Made by a program: the position numbers and the translations under genes. The notes under the pieces were generated by a model. That model worked only from the letters and a program-made list of their open reading frames with translations. It did not search any database and had not been told where the DNA came from. From contig NZ_BOSJ01000007.1 in assembly GCF_018403285.1 (NCBI RefSeq), positions 1-64,000 of the forward strand: a DNA stretch of 64,000 nucleotides, written 5' to 3'. Below, in pieces: positions 34,377 through 43,883 of the stretch. The stretch comes from Paenibacillus sp. J45TS6 (GTDB lineage Bacteria > Bacillota > Bacilli > Paenibacillales > Paenibacillaceae). The first letter of the stretch is position 1. Each line of letters starts with the position of its first letter.

Positions 34377-36387
34377 AGCCATCATTCGTCAAGACCTGAA
34401 ACAGTATGGATGGATCGGAATCTTGTATCTGCTTGCACTGTTATTTTTCATTCCATTCCTTATGTTGTTTGAAGTTCGCGAAGGTCAGCCGGTTCAACAA
34501 TTGAACTCGTTATACGATATAGCAAACGGAATATCACTTGTCTTATTACTCATTTTCCCTGTACTCGCTGGAACGTTTATCTTTCGTTATCTTCACGCGA
34601 AGGCGCCGTCGGATCTCTACCATGGACTGCCGATCACAAGGAGCCAGCTGTTAACATCACACCTATGCAGTGCACTTGTGCTCATTACGGTTCCGGTATG
34701 GATAACAGCTATTCTTACGGCACTGATCCGGCCCTATGCCGATTATTACGTGTATGATCTTACGATGGTATGGGAGTTCGGAATTATATACACGATTCTG
34801 GGGCTATTTGTATGTGCTTTTACCATATTGATGGCGATATGTTTTGGACAAACGTTGATTCAGATGGTAATTACCTATGGGCTGTTATTTACACCTGCGT
34901 GGCTCATGGTGCTGGGTATCGCGCATATCAGGCAATTTCTGTTTGGTTTTCATGATAATTATTTTGAGAATGGGTACAGCAACTTGTTCACGTTAGAAAA
35001 GGTAACCCCTCTGCTCCGAATTGCGGGAGCCTCAAGAGAACCTTTTGGCTGGTTTGAACTGACGATGTACCTCGTACTTGCCTTCTTCTTCTTGGGGGTT
35101 GGATATTTTCTTTATCGCAAAAGAGATGGGGCAGCGGCAAGTCAGACGATTGTATACCGTTTTCTCACCCCATTATTTATTATTCTCGTGATGCTGTTCT
35201 GCTCGTTGGTTGGCGGAATTTATATGTCCGGAATGAGAGACAACAGCAGAATAATGATGATGATCGGCTATATCCTTGGAGGAGGATTGGGATATCTTGT
35301 TGTGCAGATGGTCCTTCATCGTACTTGGTTGGTGTTTTCGCGGAAGGTACTTGTACATGGTGTGATCTACATGATCACGCTGGCGGCTATTCTGTATGTT
35401 CCTGTATCGGGTATCGGTGGATATGAGTCCCGTGTTCCTGAACAAGCGGATGTAAAAAGTGTACTGTATAGTGATTCCGATTTTTCATTTGCTAATCAAT
35501 ATGATGATTACGGACAGCGGAAAAATATTAACTTAAGTTCTTATTTTACTGAAGATGAAGAGTACACTGCAGCTGTGATCAAGCTGCATCAGACTCTGGT
35601 CAGTAAGTATAAAGAAGGCGAGCTGACTGAAAATGAAGAGTATACCAGTGACACCATCGACGTTACCATTGGGTATGAACTAAAGAATGGTCATCGGGTT
35701 ATTCGTAAATATAGAGTTACTGCTTCAGAATTTGAGGGTTCTCTGAAACCGATTATGGAGAGTGCTTATTATAAGGAGCTGACCTATAAAATAAAGGAAC
35801 TGAATGAGGATCCGACCTCCCGAATTATTTTAGATGGTCCATATGGAGGTGGCCGGATTGAAATTACAGATGCCAATGAAATTAAAGAGTTGAAAGCATT
35901 GTATATTCAAGAATTGATGAATGCGAGTTATGAAGATCAGCGCAAGGCAAGAAACCAGATGGCTTGGTCGTATATCGAATTTTATAATGTTGGAAATAGA
36001 AATAATAACTATTATGGAAGCTGGAATAAATCGTTTACGGAGCTTGGAGCTTGGTTAGAGGAAAAAGGGTATGCTGATCAAATACGTATGACCCCAGCGG
36101 ATATTACTTCAATGACTATTACACGAAATGTCGCAAACACAGGCTTTGTGGTAGATCTGAATGCGGAGAATCCTACATTAGATTACTATCAGTTTATGGC
36201 TAAACTGGCAGGAGAAACTCGGGTAATGAAGGAAGAGGATAAAGAGAATATTATCCTGAATCAAAAGGATTTCAACGTGTACGGAGAGTATAACGAAGAG
36301 AACAATCCTTACCTCGTCAAGGTCACTCTTAATGATGGAGAGAGCGTCATCTGGTCGCTGGAGGATTTTCCTGAGGGGTTACAGTAA
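34348..36387 (+). CDS. Large ABC transporter permease (YtrC/YtrD-like) with extracytoplasmic domain
   Basis: This 679-residue permease has about ten membrane helices in the N-terminal 370 residues. A soluble C-terminal region of about 300 residues follows, which starts after YITLAAILYVPVSGIGGYES-like sequence and is hydrophilic and probably outside the cell. The loop LHAKAPSDLYHGLPITRSQL is typical of YtrC-like permeases. ATG 34348 is supported by GGAGG 9 bp upstream, inside the ATPase gene. The large C-terminal domain could bind a ligand or cell-wall precursor. It is the last gene of the operon; a terminator is 150 bp downstream. Confidence 0.8.
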   Translation: MTSIRSYFNKAIIRQDLKQYGWIGILYLLALLFFIPFLMLFEVREGQPVQQLNSLYDIANGISLVLLLIFPVLAGTFIFRYLHAKAPSDLYHGLPITRSQLLTSHLCSALVLITVPVWITAILTALIRPYADYYVYDLTMVWEFGIIYTILGLFVCAFTILMAICFGQTLIQMVITYGLLFTPAWLMVLGIAHIRQFLFGFHDNYFENGYSNLFTLEKVTPLLRIAGASREPFGWFELTMYLVLAFFFLGVGYFLYRKRDGAAASQTIVYRFLTPLFIILVMLFCSLVGGIYMSGMRDNSRIMMMIGYILGGGLGYLVVQMVLHRTWLVFSRKVLVHGVIYMITLAAILYVPVSGIGGYESRVPEQADVKSVLYSDSDFSFANQYDDYGQRKNINLSSYFTEDEEYTAAVIKLHQTLVSKYKEGELTENEEYTSDTIDVTIGYELKNGHRVIRKYRVTASEFEGSLKPIMESAYYKELTYKIKELNEDPTSRIILDGPYGGGRIEITDANEIKELKALYIQELMNASYEDQRKARNQMAWSYIEFYNVGNRNNNYYGSWNKSFTELGAWLEEKGYADQIRMTPADITSMTITRNVANTGFVVDLNAENPTLDYYQFMAKLAGETRVMKEEDKENIILNQKDFNVYGEYNEENNPYLVKVTLNDGESVIWSLEDFPEGLQ

Positions 36388-36536
36388 AAAGAAACATTGA
36401 AATTATCGTTGAAATCGAAAATAGAAAAATAGTTAAAAAAGGTTAAACAGAGCTAGATTAGCTTGACGGTTAGAGAGAGAATACAGTATATATAAAAGGA
36501 TAAGAAAATTTATACAGGAACGGCATATATGGGAAG

Positions 36537-36582
36537 AACCCGTAAGAGAAGGCGAATCAGCCTCTTCTTGCGGTTTTTTTTG
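36537..36582 (+). terminator. Terminator of the YtrA-like ABC operon
   Basis: A long stem with G-T pairs and one bulge (AACCCGTAAGAGAAGGC / GCCTCTTCTTGCGGTT) is followed by T8. Confidence 0.8.
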
Positions 36583-36614
36583 CGTTTATGTTGATCCGGA
36601 AAAGAGGTAATCAA

Positions 36615-37529
36615 GTGATAAAAGAAAAGGAATGCAGCAGGCAGAAGGAACAAGTGAGTAGTCTCTTGGAGCGGAATAGGAACAAGACTAGGGACAGAAA
36701 AAGCAGGTTACTATCTATGTGTAAAAAAGGAGTCATCTCCTTGTTCGCTGGAAGTTTGCTCGTGACGATGACGGTAATGCCGTCTGTAGAAGCAGCCGGT
36801 TTTGAACTGTCCATTACCGGTAAGAAGATGCTCGCACAGACAAAAACTTCGTCAGCGACTTCGATCGCCCAGGCTTTGGCGAAGCAAGAAGCCAATCTTG
36901 TTAGTCTTCAGCAAAAAGATACTACGCTTTCACAGCAGACCTCAGCTATCTATTATGAGAACAAAGAAGCGGAAGCTAGACTGCGTACTCAGTTAAAGCA
37001 GCATCAGGCAGACAAAATCGCGACACTTAATCAAGATGTGACGAGTACCAAGAAACGATATGAACCGCTGTTCACCTTATACTCTTCACTCACCAAAGAG
37101 CTGGCTCTCGCTCGAAAAATAAAAAACAAGGAACTGACTGCTGCCGTAAAAGCACAAGTGGATACGACAAAAGTAGCGGTTACCTTGGCAAAAGAAGATA
37201 TTCGAAGAAAGCAGGCCAAGCTTAGCGCGGCAAAGAAAACCCGTGATGAAGCGGTCAAAAAGGTGAAAAACTCACTCGCTCAACAAGACCCCGTAAAAGT
37301 GCAGATCAAATCTACGAAAAGCAATATGAGTGCGGCGAAAAAACGATTCACCGCAGAAATGAAAAACTTCAATGTCATTGTGAAGAAGAAAGAAGGCGCA
37401 GAAGTGCTCGCCTCGCTAACAAAGCTCGCAACGATTGCGGGGGAGATTGTTGCCCAGAAAGAGAGCATCATCAGCCTGGAAATGAAGGTCAAACAAATTA
37501 TAGCTGGAGCAGGCAAACAGTTGATCTAG
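36615..37529 (+). CDS. Secreted coiled-coil protein of unknown function
   Basis: This protein of about 304 residues has a charged N-terminal extension of about 34 residues, a hydrophobic signal segment (ISLFAGSLLVTMTVMPSVEA, likely cleaved after VEA) and a long Ala/Lys/Gln-rich mature part predicted to be almost all coiled coil (SKKR, KKTRDEAVKKVKN and similar heptads). GTG 36615 follows AGAGGTAA; an internal ATG at 36717 would give a conventional short signal peptide but has a weak ribosome binding site. No catalytic motif is seen. It may be a cell-surface or spore-related structural protein. Unit is closed by a strong terminator. Confidence 0.6.
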   Translation: MIKEKECSRQKEQVSSLLERNRNKTRDRKSRLLSMCKKGVISLFAGSLLVTMTVMPSVEAAGFELSITGKKMLAQTKTSSATSIAQALAKQEANLVSLQQKDTTLSQQTSAIYYENKEAEARLRTQLKQHQADKIATLNQDVTSTKKRYEPLFTLYSSLTKELALARKIKNKELTAAVKAQVDTTKVAVTLAKEDIRRKQAKLSAAKKTRDEAVKKVKNSLAQQDPVKVQIKSTKSNMSAAKKRFTAEMKNFNVIVKKKEGAEVLASLTKLATIAGEIVAQKESIISLEMKVKQIIAGAGKQLI

Positions 37530-37565
37530 AAGCATGACAAGGTACGATGTGTTTCTATAAAAGGA

Positions 37566-37603
37566 AGATAGCCAGAACAAGATTTGTTCTGGCTGTCTTT
37601 TTT
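37566..37603 (+). terminator. Terminator of the coiled-coil protein gene
   Basis: A 15-bp stem with one mismatch (AGATAGCCAGAACAA / TTGTTCTGGCTGTCT) and a 3-nt loop is followed by T5-6. Confidence 0.93.
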
Positions 37604-37666
37604 CGTTTATTTGGTTAAAAGAGGGGATGATTCCTTATGTTTAAGTAACTGATTTATGATACGGCT

Positions 37667-39691
37667 CTACAGATCTTTATGCTCATCAAACCAGCGAACA
37701 ATATGATTCAGACGTTTTACCCGAAGTCCAGGATGACCGCCGCGCGATAAGTCATGGTTTGCTTTAGGGAAACGAATAAACTGTGTTTTCTTACCCAAAC
37801 GTTTCAAGGCATTAAACAGCTGCTCTGCTTGTTCGATCGGGCAGCGAAGATCCTCCTCACCGTGTAAAATAAGGAGCGGTGTCTCTATTTTGTGAACATA
37901 AGCTAGCGGGGAGTGTTTCCATAGTAGTTCCGTATTCTCCCACACATTCCCGCCAATCTGATCTTCCGTGAAGAAGAAACCGATGTCGCTTACCCCATAG
38001 AATGAAATCCAGTTGGAGATGGAACGCTGCGTTACCGCTGCCTTAAAGCGATTCGTATGACCGACTATCCAGTTTGTCATAAAACCGCCGTAGCTTCCTC
38101 CCGTAACGAGTAGTCTTTTTTCGTCAATATAATCATAATGTGCAACCGCATAATCGGTAAATTCCATTAAATCTTGATAGTCTCTTCCGCCATAATCGCC
38201 TCGTACACTGCTTACGAATTCTTGGCTATATCCATACCCGCCGCGCGGATTGGTGTAGATTACCGCGTATCCTCTTGCCACGAGCAACTGAAATTCATGT
38301 ATAAAGGTGTATCCATACATGGCATGCGGACCACCATGAATTTCAAGCACTGTCGGGATTTTGTCTCCTTTTTTCGTACCTGTTGGTTTCATAATCCATC
38401 CTTGAAGAAAAGCGCCATCAGAAGCTTCCATTTGGAACTCTTCGGGAGTAGCAATGATCAGCTCGTTTAGTAATTGTTCATTATGCTGTGTAAGCCGGTT
38501 CTCTTGACCTGTCTCAGGGCTCAATTCATATAAATCACCAGGATGAGTCAGGTCTGCTGCTGCGAGGATGAAATGGCCGCCTCTCAACAATTCGAATTGA
38601 TAGATATCTCGCTTACCGTACGATACCCATTCGTATCCTTCGCCGTATACGGAAATCTTTGCTAGATTAACGCCGCCTTCACGAGTAACAAGAGCGTAAA
38701 TGTAGGCACCATCTTCGCTAAATACAGGACCATTGGAACGAATACCGGAACGCATATCTGACACCATGGAGTTCGTTAGCTGGATATCATATGACTTGGT
38801 TAACGGTGTCCAAGCTGCATCTTCATCTAAAGATCGGATGTACAGTCCGGCATGAGTGGCATTGAGGTGGGAATGATCACTTCCAAACACGGCTAAAGAG
38901 TGTCCATCTGGAGAGAAACAAACCGAATAAATGGTGGTATTGGACGATGTGTATTTACGGCGATTTTCTCCGCTATTTGTCATGACATAGACGTCATTCA
39001 TTAAACTGAGATCGAGGTCCTCTAGACTATGTTCCTCCGCTATACTCGAAGTGAATGCAATCTGACTTCCATCCGGTGACCAACAAAAATCGCCAATATC
39101 GTAATCACCTGTTGTTAGCTGATTTGCTTCCGTATTTCCAAGAGTATGTACAAACAAGTGAGATCTACGGCCATTCCACCGTCCGCTACCGTCTGCTTTG
39201 TACCGCAAGCGATCTATAATTTCTTCTTCCAACGGTTTAGGAGGGGAGGTCTTTGATGTATTACTTATATCGGTTTCTATAGAAGACTCTTCTTTCGCAG
39301 AAGGAGTTTGGCTGCGATACAGCAGCTGCGAACTGTCCGGTGACCATTGATATCCGCTGACCCCATGTTTGGCAGAGGTAACAACCTGCGCTTCTCCTCC
39401 ATTTACAGCAATTGTCCAAATTTGACGTTGCCCTTCTTTATTACGTAAAAAGGCCAGCTTGCTCCCATCGGGAGACCAAAGAGGATTGCTATCTTGTTCT
39501 CCATTGGTAAAAGGCATATCCTCGTGGCTGTTTCGTTCAAGTATGCGGATATGAGAGTGATAACCATCTCGGTCCGGATTGACCTTTTTAGATACATAGG
39601 CAATACGATCACCATTTGGGGATACGGATGGATCACTGGTCCAGACTAGGCGGTACAGATCTTCGGCAGTAATGACGCGTTGTTCACTCAT
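37667..39691 (-). CDS. S9 family prolyl oligopeptidase / acylaminoacyl-peptidase-like
   Basis: This 674-residue cytoplasmic serine peptidase has an N-terminal seven-bladed beta-propeller (about residues 1-390) with repeated WSPDGS/FSPDG blades. The C-terminal alpha/beta hydrolase domain carries the nucleophile motif GGSYGGFM, the oxyanion-side HGGPHAMYG, an acid in HGEEDLRCPIEQAEQ and the histidine in FPKANHDLSRGGHP. It resembles YuxL of Bacillus and cleaves small peptides or acyl-peptides. It is monocistronic, and there is no signal peptide. Confidence 0.92.
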   Translation of the reverse strand: MSEQRVITAEDLYRLVWTSDPSVSPNGDRIAYVSKKVNPDRDGYHSHIRILERNSHEDMPFTNGEQDSNPLWSPDGSKLAFLRNKEGQRQIWTIAVNGGEAQVVTSAKHGVSGYQWSPDSSQLLYRSQTPSAKEESSIETDISNTSKTSPPKPLEEEIIDRLRYKADGSGRWNGRRSHLFVHTLGNTEANQLTTGDYDIGDFCWSPDGSQIAFTSSIAEEHSLEDLDLSLMNDVYVMTNSGENRRKYTSSNTTIYSVCFSPDGHSLAVFGSDHSHLNATHAGLYIRSLDEDAAWTPLTKSYDIQLTNSMVSDMRSGIRSNGPVFSEDGAYIYALVTREGGVNLAKISVYGEGYEWVSYGKRDIYQFELLRGGHFILAAADLTHPGDLYELSPETGQENRLTQHNEQLLNELIIATPEEFQMEASDGAFLQGWIMKPTGTKKGDKIPTVLEIHGGPHAMYGYTFIHEFQLLVARGYAVIYTNPRGGYGYSQEFVSSVRGDYGGRDYQDLMEFTDYAVAHYDYIDEKRLLVTGGSYGGFMTNWIVGHTNRFKAAVTQRSISNWISFYGVSDIGFFFTEDQIGGNVWENTELLWKHSPLAYVHKIETPLLILHGEEDLRCPIEQAEQLFNALKRLGKKTQFIRFPKANHDLSRGGHPGLRVKRLNHIVRWFDEHKDL

Positions 39692-39960
39692 TCATTCGTC
39701 CTCCATTTACTTATGTAAGTTTCTCTACAGGTAGTGCTGTTAATGACGATTTATAAAGTATAAAGATTCCATATAAATGAATATCATCCTATTTTATCGT
39801 AGATGTTTCTTACTTCACAACCTTATATATAGGGGAATCGTATTGGTGGAGGCGATTCGTAGAGTTTTATTATATCTATTTAATACAATGCCATAAAATG
39901 TAAATCCGTATATTATTACTAAAGTAAGATTTACTAAAAAAACGAAGAGGGGTGTACCCA

Positions 39961-40047
39961 TTGATCCTTTATAACCAAAACGGCAAGTTTACAGAGCGAG
40001 TCCACCGAGTACAGAAAAACGGAAAAAATACAGATACATTGCCATAG
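39961..40047 (+). CDS. Possible 28-residue peptide upstream of the serine hydrolase
   Basis: A TTG start at 39961 follows GAAGAGGGG with ideal 8-bp spacing and opens a 28-codon frame ending in TAG. The peptide is basic and polar (begins MILYNQNGKFTERVHRVQKN), without a signal sequence. It ends 24 bp before the next gene, so it could be a leader peptide or a small protein in the same transcript. The ribosome binding site is the main evidence; chance cannot be excluded. Confidence 0.35.
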   Translation: MILYNQNGKFTERVHRVQKNGKNTDTLP

Positions 40048-40071
40048 TTAGGGCCAGAAATCGGAGGAAGA

Positions 40072-41388
40072 ATGAACGCAGAAATATTAATGACAAAGAA
40101 ACAAAGAGCAGATCAGATCATCCAGCAATTTATGAAAAATACAGGTGTGCCTGGGCTTGCTGTCGGCATTGTCCATCAACATGAAATCATCGTAGCAGAC
40201 GGCTATGGTGTAAAAAATATAGAGACAAATGAACCCGTAAAAGGGGACACCTTGTTTCATACGGCTTCCGTCTCGAAGACCTTTGTAGCAAGTGCAGTCA
40301 TGCAGCTTGTAGAGCAGGGAGCCATTTCTCTCGACAGTAAGATCGCAGATCTTATTCCTTATTTTCTGATGAAGGATGACAGGGCGAGTGAGATTACGGT
40401 TCGCCAGCTGCTAAGCCACACTTCCGGCATGCCGGATGAAGAGGATTATGAATGGCATTCTCCTGTATATGAAGAACATGCGCTTGAGCATTATGTACGC
40501 GGGATTCGTGACAAGAGCCTGGATGCGGCTCCTGGAGAGCAGTTCGGTTACAGCAATATCGGATATGAAATCTTGGGTCATCTCATCAGCCGAATTTCGG
40601 GGTTATCTTTTGAGTCCTATATGAAAGAATATCTCTTGAATCCGATGGGGATGAACCATAGTGATTTTTATAAACGGAATGTAAATCCAGAGCAGATCGC
40701 GAGTCCCCATGTTTTTGATGCAAAAGGAAGCTACAGGACATGTGTGAGCCAGATCTTCCCTTATCACCGGGCTCATGGGCCAAGTTCGACTCTTCTTTCG
40801 AGTGCAGAGGAGATGTGCGAGGCGGCTCTTGTACATTTGGCAGCTTCTGGTGCAGCAGGGAAGAGCGCTCCTTTCACAAAGTTCACACCGATCCTACACC
40901 GAAAAAGTTATCAGGAAATGTGGTCACCACATGCAGAGACAGGTTGGGGCGGGCAGATGAGTGATGTGGGCTGTGCTTGGTTTATGGGTGACTATAAGGG
41001 AGCAAGAGTACTATCTCACAGCGGAAGAGATACAGGTTTTCGTTCGAACTTTCTTTTGTTGCCGGATACGGGATCTGCGGTAATTCTAATGTGTAATGCT
41101 GATCATATAGGGTTACAGGTGCTGAACAGAACGCTGATGGATATTGTGCTTGGGGAAGAACCGGAAGATCTTCCTTATGCCATCGCAAGACCTCTTGCGG
41201 AAGTAATGGTCCATCAAGGGGTAGATCAGGCAGTGGCTGCTTATGAGCGGATGGTATCGACACGAAGTCCCAATTCTCTTCTTATTATAGAAGGGGAATT
41301 TGAAGCGATTGCAGAGGAGTTTGCAGAGGCGCATCGGGAACAAGAAGCAATCCAGTGGAAGAATGTGTGTATGAAGGTTTTTTCGTGA
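40072..41388 (+). CDS. Serine beta-lactamase-fold hydrolase (class C / esterase-like)
   Basis: This 438-residue protein of the beta-lactamase/penicillin-binding superfamily has the S-x-x-K motif S66-V-S-K69 (TASVSKTF), the Y-x-N motif in FGYSNIGYE, and an H-S-G-x-D-x-G triad motif (LSHSGRDTGF). It lacks a signal peptide, so it acts in the cytoplasm and is more likely an esterase or D-aminopeptidase-like enzyme than a drug-resistance lactamase. GGAGGA lies 4 bp before the ATG. The C-terminal 70 residues form a small extra domain. A strong bidirectional terminator follows. Confidence 0.88.
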   Translation: MNAEILMTKKQRADQIIQQFMKNTGVPGLAVGIVHQHEIIVADGYGVKNIETNEPVKGDTLFHTASVSKTFVASAVMQLVEQGAISLDSKIADLIPYFLMKDDRASEITVRQLLSHTSGMPDEEDYEWHSPVYEEHALEHYVRGIRDKSLDAAPGEQFGYSNIGYEILGHLISRISGLSFESYMKEYLLNPMGMNHSDFYKRNVNPEQIASPHVFDAKGSYRTCVSQIFPYHRAHGPSSTLLSSAEEMCEAALVHLAASGAAGKSAPFTKFTPILHRKSYQEMWSPHAETGWGGQMSDVGCAWFMGDYKGARVLSHSGRDTGFRSNFLLLPDTGSAVILMCNADHIGLQVLNRTLMDIVLGEEPEDLPYAIARPLAEVMVHQGVDQAVAAYERMVSTRSPNSLLIIEGEFEAIAEEFAEAHREQEAIQWKNVCMKVFS

Positions 41389-41407
41389 AAAGAGAATAAT
41401 GAAAAAT

Positions 41408-41459
41408 CATAGTAAAAAGCGTCTTCTAACCTAACGGATGGGAGACGCTTTTTACTATG
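41408..41459. terminator. Bidirectional terminator between convergent genes
   Basis: A 17-bp perfect stem (CATAGTAAAAAGCGTCT / AGACGCTTTTTACTATG) contains A- and T-tracts that can work on both strands. Confidence 0.9.
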
Positions 41460-41465
41460 AAATGC

Positions 41466-41654
41466 TCAAGCCTTTTTATTAGCTGCAGTGAGTAAGAACA
41501 TACCTGTAATTAAGGCTAGCACAATGGCGGGAACGAGACTGTACAGGAGTTCTTGCTTTTGAAATTGATAATACAAGAAACCATTGAATATGAGCGTACC
41601 TACACATAGAATACATATCCATTTTGCTAATTGATACATGGTTAGCAATTTCAT
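41466..41654 (-). CDS. Small two-helix membrane protein of unknown function
   Basis: This 62-residue protein has two predicted membrane helices (WICILCVGTLIFNGFLYY and YSLVPAIVLALITGMFLL) joined by a short polar loop, with a lysine-rich end. AAAGGAGC stands before the ATG on the minus strand. I do not recognise a family. The terminator immediately downstream supports a real gene. Confidence 0.6.
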   Translation of the reverse strand: MKLLTMYQLAKWICILCVGTLIFNGFLYYQFQKQELLYSLVPAIVLALITGMFLLTAANKKA

Positions 41655-41822
41655 CAGCTTAGCTCCTTTAGATCAAATGTGAGACATTAAAACACGATTG
41701 ACTAAATCCTTATTTAGTATAGCATTTTACTGTAAAAATTATCCATAAAAGAATTGCTGAAATCGTACACTATATGTCTTTAAAGTGATGGGGATTTTGT
41801 ATTACTCTTTTTTTATTTATAG

Positions 41823-41861
41823 AAAAAAAGAGTCCAACATCTGTTTGGTACGATGTTGGAC
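41823..41861 (-). terminator. Terminator of the AEC transporter gene
   Basis: On the minus strand the perfect 10-bp hairpin GTCCAACATC / GATGTTGGAC is followed by TCTTTTTTT. Two more hairpins lie between it and the gene: CCCCTTCCC with GGGAAGAGG (41873-41896), and AATCGCTTGG with CCAAGCGATT (41920-41953), which reaches the stop codon. Confidence 0.8.
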
Positions 41862-41951
41862 TTCTATTACATCCCCTTCCCATTAAACGGGAAGAGGATT
41901 TTTTAACATTTTACATGCCAATCGCTTGGAGCAAACGAGCTTGCCAAGCGA

Positions 41952-42872
41952 TTAAAAAGTACGAGCAATGGCAATGAGTCCAATCAGCGTTACGACACTA
42001 AATAGTGTAGAAATGAGAACGGTTTGAGCAGCAAAGTCAGGTTCATTCCGGTACTCTTCTGCCAGGATAGAAGCATTAACGCCAGTCGGCATACCCGAAG
42101 CAATGATGAGGGCCTGTGCTGTCATTCCTTCCAGACCGAGAAGATATACAAGTGCAATGCCGATTACAGGAGCTATTAGCAAACGAATGAACATACTGAC
42201 ATATACGGTGATCCGTCCTAGTCTAAGCGGATATTTTACAATTTGTGCTCCAAGGGTCAACAGCGCGACAGCAACCATAGACTGCTGAGCGTAAGTTAAC
42301 GGCATCGACAGAAAAGTAGGAAGCGGTGCATCGAGTGCATTCCATAGAATACCTAGCAGCAGGGCGTAAGGGACAGGCATTTTAAGAAAACCGACAACAA
42401 GACTGCGGTAATTCCCTTTTAGCTGCGCCCCTTGAATCGAAAGCACCCCATATGTAAACGTCAGCAAGCTCTGCATCGACATAATAAAAGCCTGGATCGA
42501 AGCGGCAAGCGGATCGCCTTTGAATACAAGTGCACTAATGGGCATACCGTAGTTTCCTGCATTGTCCAGCATGATGCTGTTGTTAAAAGCAGCTTTCATT
42601 CCTTTGTTGAACTTGAATGATTTCGCCACAATGCAGCCGATTAAATAGAGAATAAGGGAGTACATTGCATAAAAGAGGGCTATCGTTCCAAGCAATTCAC
42701 CGGACATTTCCGATAAATACATACTCATAAACACGGCAGCCGGAGTAATAAAGTAAAAGTTAATTTTGGCGAGTGTATATAGATCGAGTTCAAACACACG
42801 CTGCATTAATGAGCCTACCCCAATCAGTACAAATACGGGCAGGACAACTTCAAGCAAGATGTCTAAAATCAT
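41952..42872 (-). CDS. AEC family transporter (auxin efflux carrier type)
   Basis: This 306-residue integral membrane protein has about ten helices in two five-helix halves, as in the bile acid/auxin efflux carrier superfamily. Family features include the N-terminal VVLPVFVLIGVGSLMQRVF, a central NSIMLDNAGNYGMPISALVF (the N-x-G-N-x-G-x-P motif), and ASGMPTGVNASILAEEY in the last half. Such bacterial proteins move malate, malonate or other organic acids, usually by proton coupling. Substrate cannot be assigned. It is a single-gene unit. Confidence 0.9.
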   Translation of the reverse strand: MILDILLEVVLPVFVLIGVGSLMQRVFELDLYTLAKINFYFITPAAVFMSMYLSEMSGELLGTIALFYAMYSLILYLIGCIVAKSFKFNKGMKAAFNNSIMLDNAGNYGMPISALVFKGDPLAASIQAFIMSMQSLLTFTYGVLSIQGAQLKGNYRSLVVGFLKMPVPYALLLGILWNALDAPLPTFLSMPLTYAQQSMVAVALLTLGAQIVKYPLRLGRITVYVSMFIRLLIAPVIGIALVYLLGLEGMTAQALIIASGMPTGVNASILAEEYRNEPDFAAQTVLISTLFSVVTLIGLIAIARTF

Positions 42873-43092
42873 AAGTTTGTCAGCTTCTTTCTATAAAAAG
42901 GTTCACATTTTTTCTGAATATTTCAGAAACACTTGTTACATTATAGCATCTTGGTAGAATTGTGGGACGGGAAATGAACGGTTCTTTGTAAGTATTAATT
43001 AACGAACTACGTTATCTTTAGACTCGCTTGGGTAATCTATTAACATTAGGATTTATCAAGCAGACTCAAGAAATAAAGGAGCAGGATATCAG

Positions 43093-43608
43093 ATGGAACC
43101 CATATCCGATCATCTGGAGCATGGGCTTCAGGTTGTATTTATCGGCTTTAATCCGAGTATTAAGTCAGGCGAGACCGGACATCATTATGCCAATCCGAGA
43201 AATAACTTTTACCGGATCTTGCATCAATCGGGACTGACCCCGCGCCTGTATGAGGCAAAAGAAGATCAGGATCTGCTGAAGCTGGGATATGGTTTTACCA
43301 ATATTGTGGCAAGACCAACCGTCGGCATAGATGATATAACGAAGGAAGAGTATGCAGAAGGTCGGGAAATTTTGAAGCAGAAGCTTGAGAAGTATCGCCC
43401 GGAAGTGGCTTGTTTTGTAGGAAAAGGGGTCTACACGCAGTACACGAAAAGGACGAAAGTCAATTGGGGGTTTCAGCCAGAGCCTTTTCTAGCCGGGATG
43501 CATGAATTCGTGGCGCCTTCTTCAAGCGGGCTAGTGCGTATGCCGATGAAACAGATTATCGAGATTTACCGAGAGCTGAATCTTTTTTTCTTGCATGACG
43601 ATACATAA
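43093..43608 (+). CDS. mug: G:T/U mismatch-specific DNA glycosylase (Mug)
   Basis: This 171-residue enzyme is of the Mug/TDG class, which removes uracil or ethenocytosine opposite guanine. The catalytic motif appears as VVFIGFNPSIKSGETGHHY, where E. coli Mug has GINPGLSS with the catalytic Asn. The minor-groove loop is PSSSGLVRMP (NPSGLSR in E. coli). The segments ANPRNNFYRILHQSG and VGKGVYTQY also align. GGAGCAGG precedes the ATG. It is a stand-alone DNA repair gene. Confidence 0.93.
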   Translation: MEPISDHLEHGLQVVFIGFNPSIKSGETGHHYANPRNNFYRILHQSGLTPRLYEAKEDQDLLKLGYGFTNIVARPTVGIDDITKEEYAEGREILKQKLEKYRPEVACFVGKGVYTQYTKRTKVNWGFQPEPFLAGMHEFVAPSSSGLVRMPMKQIIEIYRELNLFFLHDDT

Positions 43609-43758
43609 GGTGCTAGCGATGATGAAGACCTCGGTATAGGGATGAATCGTACTGTAGCTGTGTAGAGAGGAGCTTCCTGCGAGACATTCGAAAAAATGAA
43701 GTAAGTATCTAAAGAATGGGAGTTCATATCAGAAGAGTTGAGTAAATAGCTATAGAAT

Positions 43759-43806
43759 GAGGCTTACCCAGATGTGTTAGTAAATTTTCTGGATAAGCCT
43801 CTCTTT
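43759..43806 (+). terminator. Terminator downstream of mug
   Basis: A 13-bp stem with one mismatch (GAGGCTTACCCAG / CTGGATAAGCCTC) is followed by TCTTT. It lies 150 bp after the mug stop. The intervening sequence holds no gene that I can support. Confidence 0.75.
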
Positions 43807-43883
43807 ATGCGGTGTAATTTATAATTTGATTTATTGATCTTTGCTGCATTTCAAATGAACAGGGGGATGGTAAAACTCCCTGT

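Noticed and set aside
40740-40964. Short ORFs inside the serine hydrolase gene
   Set aside because: They overlap a gene with intact active-site motifs and have no ribosome binding sites.
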